In this document: positions 55,392-64,000 of the stretch, piece after piece
Position numbering within the stretch: position 1 is the first letter of the stretch
How the letters are laid out: each line of letters opens with the position of its first letter
Source of the DNA: Mesodorylaimus sp. YZB2_4
Taxonomy: Eukaryota; Nematoda; Enoplea; Dorylaimida; Dorylaimidae
Reading direction: 5' to 3'
NCBI GenBank assembly: GCA_030248295.1
Contig: JASANH010000897.1
Span: 1 to 64,000 of the forward strand
Length of the DNA stretch: 64,000 nt
Made by a program: the position numbers and the translations under genes
Notes under the pieces: generated by a model
Told to the model about the DNA's origin: nothing
Database searches by the model: none
What the model saw: the letters and a program-made list of their open reading frames with translations, nothing else

Positions 55392-57519
55392 ATGATGCAG
55401 CCAGTGATTGAGCCGTACCTACTCGTAGCCCCGTCAATAGAGGCGATAATCGTGGTTTGACTAGATATACCTTCTCTACTGGTTTATACTAAATACCTAC
55501 TTTATTTGATAAGCTACGCTTTTATGGAGCGAACTTACTGCAGGACAGTAAATTGCATACAAGTCACAGGCATACAAAAAACCTGACATGACCGATGCAG
55601 AAGCTGGTTTTACTGGGACCATTCAAGTAACGACCATAGGTTAAAGGCAAATTGGCACATATTCTCGCATTTGCAGTGACTGATAGGTTCTGGACGCAAA
55701 TGAATTAATTTACAGGATAAATGTAGTTTGCGGCACTGAAACAACGGAATTCAAAAGTACCCTGGAAAGAAGCCGTAAAAGGAGTGCAAGCCCTCATTAC
55801 TGAAAATAACAGTTCAAGAGAAGTTCTCGACTCCAAAGAAGGCGCATATTCTTGCTCGAATTTTGTTCTGCCCCTTATCTGTAATTGCTCTTTATCTTCC
55901 CAGAATATGTTCTCTTACTGTTAGAGGGACATTGATTGACTACCTGGGCTCCACAGGTCCACGATGATCCGAGCAATCCAAGGTTTCACAAGATTTAAAA
56001 AAAACCCGATTTTTCAGAAAACTTTCTTAGCTGGCTGCGGCTTTTTGCATATCTGAATATCAATTGTGAAGCAAAATATAGACGATGAGGGGGGTCACAT
56101 TGAAAACTAGATGAATTGGGCACATTTTAGGCTGGTCAAACCCTATCTCCCAGCTAGCAAAACGAACAGGAGGTCTGAAAGTCGTTCTCAGAGTGCTCAG
56201 AGGGCACCTTCTCCTTTGGCGCCCAATATCTCGAGACAGGTGAAGGCTAGAAACTTTTACCGCCCATCATTCGATTCCTCGTCCATTTGCGAACAGCTGA
56301 TGTGTCGATGACAAGGAAAGACCAAAAGATCAGTGAGTTATGGCCGATATCGCCGAAGCAATTTTTGGCGATAATCCCGTGAAAGTCGAGTTTGCTCAAA
56401 AAAGCACTGTTGCATCACTATCAACACTCATGGGGGCATCGAATTCACACATAAATGTAGAGGTCAAAAATTGAAACCTGCCCTCCTCCGTGGTCGACCC
56501 TCATGTACAGTACAGAAAGCCTGTCTTGCACTTTTGATGACAAAAGCACCTTTCCATCTTCACCAGAACTGCGCGCGCAAGCCTCAAAAACCTTTTATTT
56601 TTTTCTTCTCTCTGTCGTCTGTCGTCTCTCTTTTCTTGTTTTTTCTGTCTTTTCGTTTGTTCTCGGCAACGGAATTTAAGGCCATCAGGACTTTCATTCC
56701 CAATGGAATGGCATCCAAAAGGGAAAAGTTAGGAGGCGGTGGCTCAGTTGGTCCCGCATCGCTTGGACCAGCACCCTCCTACCCAGCTCCCTCCCCTCTC
56801 GGCCAGTATCATCCTGGGATGATGGTGCTAGCACAGGATGTCCTCGTGTGGAGGTACTCCTAGCGGAGACACACAGAGAGAAGCTTCGCTCATCATATCA
56901 TGACTGCTGGCCCGCTATAGGCAAAACGGGTTGGAACTGGGGTGGCACGGAGCCTAACCAACAATAATTTTTAAAAAAGCGAGTATGCACTGCAACTATA
57001 GCGCGGATATATTTCGCGCAGATACGCGGTATCCGCGCAAAATTTTTGCCAGGCCATTTGTTGGCGGGGTCCCTTTTCTTGCATTGTCATTCGGAGTCAC
57101 TGTGGAAATCAGAGATCGCACCCTGTTTGGCAAGCGTCAAAATCTGCGACTCCTAGCCTATATTATTGGCACCTCCTTAATGGGATCGTCACCTTTTTGA
57201 GCAACTTTACCCTCGTAGTAGATATGACATCCTCCTTCATTTGCACATCAAGTCTCTGGGGCTGTTACAACTCGGTGCTGGGTGCACCGCCTGAAACCTA
57301 GACCTTACAGTTGGACAGATGCTGTCAGAAATATCGTGATTGGGCCGGACGGATCGCAAGATCTGTCGGGAGAGTATGGAGAAATTGATCTCTCACTGAC
57401 TCTCTATTGTATGTGACTGACATGAGTGCATCTTGTTATTCGTGTTTCTGTCGCCGACACGATCCATGTTTTCACTTGGAATGATCTGCTTTTTCTGGTC
57501 TCACCCAATCTCTGGCGGC
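55392..57519. other. Intergenic, holds a SINE, no gene recognised
   Basis: Apart from SINE S1 copy 2 (56731-56945) and a CT-rich patch near 56600-56650, nothing is recognised. Confidence 0.45.
56731..56945 (+). mobile_element. tRNA-derived SINE (family S1), copy 2
   Basis: An A box TGGCTCAGTTG lies at 56740-56750. The B box is degraded. The body (GGATGTCCTCGTGTGGAGGT, then CTCCTAGCGGAGACACACAG and GGCAAAACGGG) is the reverse complement match of 46075-46205. Confidence 0.65.
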
Positions 57520-57527
57520 GTGTTGCC

Positions 57528-58397
57528 CCAGGGTCGACCGTACCACCGTACCGGCCGTACCGTAGCGCCGTACCGAGGGGTTGGTACGGTACGGTACGGG
57601 TACGGCAGTGAAAACAGGCCGGTACGGCCGTACCTCCAGGGTTATGTCATTTTTAAATTTTCCGCGCTTCAGTGATTCGCAGGTGTATGCAGCTTACTTC
57701 AAAACAGCTGTTTTTGAGTATGTAGGTATTCGAGAAAGTGTGAAATCAAGAAGATTGTTGCACTTTGATTTGAAATCAAGAAAGTGTGAAATCAAGAAAG
57801 TGTGAAATCAAGAAAATTGTTGCACTGTATCGTAGCTGCAGGACTTGCTGGTGTGAATTGAATTTCGTAGCCTCTGTTGGGACAGCCAGTTAGGTCTTAT
57901 CAGCAAATGTCTTCTAAAGTTTCTAAAGTTTACGATTATTACTGCATCGACGACAACGACGAATTACACGCAATTTGCAAGGTCTGTAAGACAAAGATCT
58001 CGAGAGGCGGCCCCTCATCTCACTCTGATTTCCAGCGCTGGAAATCAGGTGCTGGAAAGCTAAGAAACCGCATTTTTGGTGGCTAAGAATGTATGCGGGG
58101 GTAACCATGGAAGTCTTATGCCAGAAAATACCCGAATGCTTCCTTTTGTGAAATGTAATCTGCCAGCAGTTGGATTCAATACGTTCAAATTAGTCTAATA
58201 CGGATGTGTGACGCCAGATTCAAACAAGCTAATAAAGTACTTTTGCTGAACTGTCCGCTTTTGAAATCAAAGCATAACCAGCTAAGAAAGTTTCTTATTC
58301 ATATGCAGTTAAAGTAAAATTTTGAGTACGGTACGGTACGGCCGTGCCAGGCCCTCGGTACGGGTACGGTCAAAAAAGCCGGTACGGTCGACCCTGG
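57528..58397 (+). mobile_element. hAT-type element with a retained BED-finger exon (about 870 bp)
   Basis: Inverted ends read CCAGGGTCGACCGTACC on the left and GGTACGGTCGACCCTGG on the right, with many GGTACGG words just inside both ends. The flanking 8-mers GTGTTGCC and GTTGTGCC agree at 6 of 8 positions. The interior keeps the N-terminal BED zinc finger of a hAT transposase, but the catalytic part is gone, so this is an internal-deletion derivative. Confidence 0.85.
57907..58086 (+). pseudogene. BED-type zinc finger fragment of a hAT transposase
   Basis: From the ATG at 57907: SKVYDYYCIDDNDELHAIC, then KVCKTKISRGG, matching the BED finger pattern (aromatic start, C-x-x-C, basic SRGG). The usual H-x-x-x-H half is replaced by unrelated sequence after PSSHSDF, so the finger is incomplete. 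It lies inside the TIR element 57528-58397. Confidence 0.75.
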
Positions 58398-58798
58398 GTT
58401 GTGCCCCGACTTTGTGCTATTTGCTCCAACTCCAAATGCAATCATCGGTGCACGAAACCTATTGCGTGAGTGCAAAATTTTCATACGTTATCGCGCAAAC
58501 TGAATCAAATCAACGAAAACGATTGGCTAAAGATTTTTGAGTCAGAACAACTCAAAAAGTAGCCGACTTGTGAGAGGCAAAATGACCGAAAGCTAACTTT
58601 TGGTTTTTGAGTACAATGCCACCATACTGTGGAGGGTAGACTGAAAACTACATCACACTGTGGCCAGGATGTAACTTTGTACAAGGATCACAGTTCCAGT
58701 GGATATGCATGAATAGAAACTTGAACAGACCTTGAACAGCTTCTCACCTAAACCACATGTTGCAGCAGCAACAAATCCTCGGAACCTAATTATGGTGC

Positions 58799-61575
58799 CT
58801 ACACATCCTCATGTCCATTAATATGAAACCTCGTCCCATTACTACCGTGCACATTTGGTGGTGCACGCCTTGAAAACGCTTTCGAATTCTTGCTAGCATA
58901 ATGATCACCATTTCTAGCTTCTACATAAGTATCTTGCACTGTGGTCGGCAATAATGTTTCTGTGGTAAATCGTAGCATGAGATTGGCTTCAGAAATATTC
59001 GGGTCCGACATGGACATCGGCATGAGCATGGCTGCTGATTCGGGTGTTGTTGGAACAGCTGGCGATGGTGCTGGTTTTTGGATTTGTTTAGCCTGAAATA
59101 TCAAATTTAAAAAAATAATATCCAGGCAATTATTATGCATGGAGATCCATTTCACAGGACCGTTATATGTACATGTCACCTTACACTAGTTTTTCCTCAT
59201 CAGGTGCGGACCTATCGTTACTCTTACAGAAATATGGTTCCAATAAAAGAGCTAGACAACATTTCTGAAACCTGTCTAATGAACATAATAGCCACCATTA
59301 TCTACGCCAGCCTATATTAGTGGAGGGTGTGGCCAGTAGCACTTTTGCACACACAAAAACTCAGGGGAACAAACCTGTGGCTGAAACATCACCCTGACGG
59401 GTTAGGCCATCAGCTGCCTGCACAGAGCAAGAAATAAATTACAAGACGAGGCTCTACAGCAAGTTCACTCGTAAAAACTTGAAGGCCCGACATCGTTTCA
59501 CATGTTGTGTTTCAGAAGAAAGGGCTGATGTGCCTTCGATATTGATCAAGACCACGTCACTGAGTCAACACTTCACTTGCCTTGCGTTTACCACGCGTGG
59601 AAACCGCGTGTAAGCAAATTCTCCTTGTAAACCCGTCTATACACCAGCAGGCTTTATTTTCTTTGTCCAGTCTTCTTAAACTATGTCCCAGCAGGACCAG
59701 GGGCGTGTCTGCGGAGTGATTAAGCTAGCTGCCAGAAAAGAGGGGATCTTCGATAAAAGCCTCACCTACTCATCAGAGAACACAAGATCAAAATCCACTC
59801 CAAGCTCGACCAAGCCCATTTGCAAAACTTACCCGATTATAAGCCAGCACCCCAAACACAGCCATAAACATGCCGAACACATTGACTGGCGTGACTGGAT
59901 TCTTCAGAGTCAATAATGAAGCAGTGATCACAGTTATTCTCTTGGTCGCACTGGCCACTGCGTAACTCAATGCAGTCAATTGATGAATCAGGGTGAACGA
60001 ACAGAGATTTTGAATAAAATGGATTATTCCAGATGCAAATAACATTCCTAGGATCATCGTGGTCAAAGAGCCTCTTCTGTCCTAAAATGAAAACGCTCTT
60101 TACACTCACAAAAGTAAACTTTCCGGGGATCGGCGGTCGCATTAATATGCAGCCAGTTCTACTATGCCACGATCCCCGCTAGTTTGAAGCCAAAAATCTG
60201 TAAGTTTGTTTCTATGACAGCGTAATGATCGCCAAGAATAAATCAACATAAATATCAGAAAAAACATACTTGATTAATGGAATCATGCCATAAATTTGGA
60301 ACATCAATCAAAAGCCAAAATGGGAATAAAACAGCGCACGCAATCTGAGTTATCACGCTCAGAAGTTTGATGTGATGAAGACCAGTTTCTTGCAAAATCT
60401 GAAAGCATAGAAAAAATGAAGGTAAAAGGTTTAAATATTGCTTATTGTCAGTTGATCCTTTAGTGCCCCCATTATTGTCCGAAAACCACGTTGAAAAATT
60501 TGCTCAGTCAGGGGGAAGCCGCAACCAAAAATGTGGTGCCTTTGGTGATGTGGTGAAACTCGAACATGGAGTCCCAGTATGCCATAAAATCGGAGGGCTG
60601 GACCGCCAGCGCAGAAACATTTTCATCGATTTATCGATTCAGAGACAGGCCATCACCGACCGATCCACGGAATGGATCGATATCGATTCAACAATTCAAA
60701 ATTTGATGCGATTCAGCCCGGAAATTATTGCATATGGCCCGACGCAGGTTCAAAGGTGGGATGCTGACCAACAGAATACTCACCTTCTTGACAACCGTGT
60801 TCAACAGAGCGTACGCAAATGTGGAACAAAGAGCACTCAGCATTCCAGCAGCGCTAAACGAGAGTTCTGTGGCCGAAGTTATGATCACGCCAGCGATTAT
60901 TGGAAGGAGCGATAAATAGACCTGAAACAGGACAGAGATACCATGCATACCATTCGGGTAAGTTTGTAGAAATGATCACATACATAGATACACCAGACCA
61001 GCACAAACATAGATCCCGCCAGCAAGATCTTCGTGTGATCGCCAAGAATAGATCACCCTCCCCCAACAATTATAATGCGCTTACTCTAATCGTCTGATGT
61101 TCATGAAGAATGAACCGGGCACAAATAACAGCGAAAAACGGCATCGTAGCTTTCACTAAAAGATACGTGAAGCATTTATGCCTTTCGTCCTCAGGCTAAT
61201 CGTATAAAAGTGAGATGCTCGAAGAACTGTATTTCCAAGTAGGCAACTCTTACCTGTATGTGCGTAAGAAACGGGCACTTTCCAAAGACTAAAATACGAT
61301 AAGCACACAGCGACCACCTTTCCCAACGATAATGGTATAACAAATTTCAATAAATAACCCGTTGGTAAATTTATTCTAGGAACTTTGGTTCGACTCATCC
61401 AAGGAATAGAGTACAAGGACGTTCCTAATAGACTGGACATGGACACAGTCAATGGGTACGGAAATTGTTGTAAGATCAACTTATTCAATATATTTCCAGC
61501 AGAACTGGTCGCATACCATAAAAGGCATAACGACAACACCGTAACGGCAAATCGCCAATCGTGTATTTGCTTCAT
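58799..61575 (-). CDS. SLC35E1: SLC35E1-like nucleotide-sugar/triose-phosphate-type transporter (400 aa)
   Basis: Six minus-strand exons: 61575-61254, 61155-61085, 60921-60784, 60398-60270, 60081-59833 and 59092-58799, all with GT-AG borders and fitting phases. The protein has about ten hydrophobic segments in the drug/metabolite transporter pattern. Landmarks matching SLC35E1 are LLWYATSSAGNILNKLILQQ, KVPVSYAHTVKATMPFF, SLLPIIAGVIITSATELSF, HHIKLLSVITQ, LTALSYAVASATKRITVI and LKNPVTPVNVFGMFMAVFGV. The last exon is a Pro/Ser/Asn-rich cytosolic tail. Relatives sit in Golgi or endoplasmic reticulum membranes; the substrate of SLC35E1 is not firmly established. The start is the first ATG in frame. 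It is divergent from the DNAJC16-like gene, 1.17 kb away. Confidence 0.9.
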
Positions 61576-61937
61576 GACTGCCGATCGATACAGTAATAAT
61601 AAACTCAACCCGGAAAATCAATCAAAACAGTTCATTACAAGATACAACATTTATAACGTGGCATTTCCTACTGTAGGATTATCTATTCGTACATACATAT
61701 CGACCGGGAAAAACGGGGGGTTATGCCTCCTGTTGACGGACTTCCTCCAGGCAGGGCACGCCAACCAACCAGCCCGCCATTAGCAGCCAGCCGGCAGAAT
61801 GGAAAACGTGCAAAACTTAAAGCCACGTAAAGCAAATAGGTAAAATTAAGTTTCAGATAAGAACGAAAAAACCGTTCAGGTACTTTCGGATTGATGTCGC
61901 GCTTGAAATAATGGATGCAAGATTGTGCAGACGGGAC

Positions 61938-62118
61938 GGCGCTTTTGCAGTTTGTCCCCCAATCTCTTGAATCCAGTCCATCCTAGCCTAAGCCTAAGGC
62001 TAAGACTAAGCCTAAATCCAGCCTATCCTAGCCTAAGCCTAAGCCTAAGGCTAAAACTAAGCCTAAGCCTGTATCCGGCCTATCCCTAAGCCTATTGGGG
62101 GACAAAGTGCAAAAGGCC
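61938..62118. mobile_element. 181-bp TIR element containing GCCTAA repeats
   Basis: It is flanked by a perfect 8-bp direct repeat GACGGGAC (61930-61937 and 62119-62126). The terminal inverted repeats (about 22 bp, one mismatch, core TTTGTCCCCCAAT, and its inverse from 62094) enclose two copies of a block made of GCCTAA/GGCTAA words. The repeats resemble the TTAGGC telomere unit of nematodes but are inside a transposed unit. Confidence 0.8.
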
Positions 62119-62748
62119 GACGGGACATCATGAAGGCCGGGTCTATTTTTGGGAAACCTGGCATGAAGCGCGTAACTGGTGTTGCAATCCCCCCCCCCCC
62201 CCCGCAGTAGCTTCCATTCAATTCGATTGCTTTATCCAGTCAGTCCGATTCAGCTCCAGCTGATTTTTTAATTCTTTCCTTTTGCTGGCGCGAATCCGAT
62301 TCAACGATGAGTTTTGAGAAACTCTTTTTCTGGATGGCTGTATATTCAACTACTGTAGTTTTATCGCTACTGTTATGGCTTCGTTGGCTTATCACACCTT
62401 TTTCAGGCTCAGCAGGCTCGATTCTTATTTCTTTGCCGTTGACTGTGTGTTTTAGTCAGTCATAGCATGAGAAGATTGTCAAGTCAGAACGAAATAATTT
62501 TGTCAGAAATGCCTTCCAAAATTTATGGTGTGACGGAATCCATTCATAGTCAAATGAGCGACCGCTAAAGTGACTTTCAAGCCGAACTAGCCATCTACAT
62601 GCCAGGCCATTTTTGAGCCAGCACCAAGGCGGGCTCAGTTCAAATCTTATTCGTGTCTGAAAGTCACTTTTACGCGCCCTCGTGCTTCGCAAAAATCTTC
62701 GCGTTAGAGGAAAAAAAATAAAAGATTCTGATTATTCATTGCTTCAAA

Positions 62749-63143
62749 ATGAAGACGGGAGGTTTGTTTGAATTTCTGTTTTCCACAATCTTCATTCTGC
62801 TCTTCATCACCTCCTCATTTTCGCTGGACCCTTACAGCGTACTTGGTGTTCGAAGATCAGCCCCGCCTGCCGAGATCAAACGAGCTTATAAGCAGTTAGC
62901 TAAAAAGTGGCATCCTGATAAGAATCAAAATGAAGAAGCTGAAAAGAAATTTGTCCAAATTAATCAAGCTTATGAAATACTTAGTGATCCCAAACGAAAA
63001 GAACGATACGATCGGTTTGGCTCGACCGATGAGAATGAGGGCCGAGGTGGTGGTAATGGGCATTTCGATCCATTCGCTAGCTTCTTCACGGGACATTTCA
63101 ATTCCAAACCGAGTTTCTTCGCGAAACATCGAATCGGATATAG
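62749..63143 (+). CDS. DNAJC16: DNAJC16-like J-domain protein, first exon only (partial)
   Basis: The ATG at 62749 opens a signal peptide ([17 protein letters not shown]) followed at once by a J domain: [20 protein letters not shown], the catalytic HPD in KKWHPDKN, and [20 protein letters not shown] Gly/Phe-rich stretch and [16 protein letters not shown] follow, which fits the start of DNAJC16, an endoplasmic-reticulum J protein with thioredoxin-like domains. The exon ends at 63143 with a GTGAGA donor. The next exons lie beyond the window (none is recognised to 64000). The HPD motif shows it can stimulate an Hsp70. Plain DNAJ proteins of the secretory pathway are an alternative. Confidence 0.82.
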
Positions 63144-63221
63144 GTGAGATATTAGAATAACATTTCAGCGGATGGTATTCGCCCGCATGCAGCCATGCGC
63201 GAGGTGTACACCCATCGTTGC

Positions 63222-63662
63222 TAGGGATAGGTCGGGATCACCTTTTTTCGGGATCGTGACCAGGATCGGTTTTTTTTGCATTTTTCTGTTTTTTGCCTAT
63301 GAACCTATCTTCCTCAGTAAAGCAAAGCTTAGGAATCCAGGTTTTTAAAAGCTTTTTTTGGGCCGATTTTCAACAATTATATATCAGCTGAAATTGATGA
63401 GAACATTTGCAGTTCCAATGCACGTCCAGCAAGGTCAGCCTAGGTTTGAGCTGAAAGTGTCGCTATGCTGTCATCGATTTGAGCTGATGTTGCTATTGCC
63501 TCTTCCTCGCTACTGCTTCATCGCAAATATGATGGATAGAGTGCACCTAGCGTGCTTATGCCCATATATATTGTGCGGACATATATGCAGAATCCCGATG
63601 CCTCAATGTCGGTATCGGGAGGGGTCAAATCCAGATATGATCGGGATCCCGACCTATCCCTA
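63222..63662. mobile_element. Non-autonomous hAT-type element in DNAJC16 intron (441 bp)
   Basis: Perfect 18-bp inverted ends, TAGGGATAGGTCGGGATC at 63222-63239 and its reverse complement at 63645-63662. Flanking 8-mers ATCGTTGC and ATCGTAGC agree at 7 of 8 positions. No transposase frame. Confidence 0.85.
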
Positions 63663-63670
63663 ATCGTAGC

Positions 63671-64000
63671 ATGGACTATATCCCTCTCTCGGGCAGGAGC
63701 CACCATGGATTTATGTGGCCTAGAATGTGCCCACTCCTGGTCTTACATACTGCAGACATAACGTCTGAGAGAGCAGCCAAAGATTGTCTAGCCATGCGCT
63801 CAAGAAAACTGCTGGAATGTTGATAATTGGGAGAGGCCATGTCAACCTGGGCATACCATCATCATTTAGGCATGTCAAAGAATTTTTTTGTTGCTATTCT
63901 GATCCTTCAGGATCCTGCTGTTATCTGTACTGCTGCATCACACACTGCACAATGTGATGCAGATTAGAATTAACGATAAGTTCTGACATCTATGATGACA
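63671..64000. other. Intron sequence of the DNAJC16-like gene, nothing recognised
   Basis: No exon, repeat or motif recognised before the window ends. Confidence 0.4.

Noticed and set aside
60445..60915. 156-codon plus-strand frame opposite SLC35E1
   Set aside because: It overlaps a well-supported antisense exon and intron and shows no domain; part resembles SINE S2.
61980..62100. Interstitial telomere or chromosome-end sequence
   Set aside because: The GCCTAA repeats are degenerate and lie wholly inside a 181-bp unit with inverted ends and an 8-bp target duplication; a gene follows directly.

Overview
This window looks like nuclear DNA of an invertebrate animal. Genes are split by GT-AG introns, several of them very short (54 to 69 nt). 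The proteins are animal-specific (SYD-1-type RhoGAP, SEC14/GOLD protein, serpin, SLC35E1-like transporter, DNAJC16-like protein, rhodopsin-type GPCRs). The mobile elements are eukaryotic: Penelope-like, LINE, hAT and tRNA-derived SINE. The exact phylum cannot be fixed from the sequence. An ecdysozoan such as a tardigrade, mite or nematode is a reasonable guess and no more.

Layout. 1-3793 holds the 3' part of a syd-1 gene. 7.9-11.5 kb carries small secreted cysteine-rich peptide genes, including a clear tandem pair with furin-like processing sites (9.2-9.8 and 10.9-11.5 kb, minus strand). 12.5-13.7 kb is a phospholipid scramblase-like gene. 14-19.8 kb is gene-poor and holds a G-rich dispersed repeat family. 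19.8-21.0 kb is a SEC14-like lipid-binding protein. 21.1-32.5 kb is a diverged tandem segmental duplication. Each copy carries a secreted cysteine-rich peptide gene facing a GPCR gene tail-to-tail. The second peptide copy is broken and the receptors are both intact. 33.17-34.34 kb is a hAT-type element with a perfect 8-bp target duplication. 35.2-36.6 kb is a secreted inhibitory-type serpin with its own TATA box. 38.2-41.0 kb is a decayed LINE into which a Penelope-like element with a GIY-YIG domain was inserted. 41.1-55.4 kb is a three-gene tandem array of secreted LRR proteins with GPI-anchor-like tails. The first has a frameshift and the second has a 5.7-kb intron inflated by transposons and SINEs. 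57.5-58.4 kb is a hAT element that retains a BED zinc-finger exon. 58.8-61.6 kb is a six-exon SLC35E1-like gene, divergent from a DNAJC16-like gene (62.7 kb onward) that runs off the window. Small TIR elements sit both in their shared 5' region and in the DNAJC16 intron.

The most interesting feature is the duplicated peptide-plus-receptor cassette, together with the other small secreted cysteine-rich peptides nearby. The genes read as separate units; I see no operon-like arrangement. All exon boundaries were placed by eye from splice sites, phase and comparison between paralogs.
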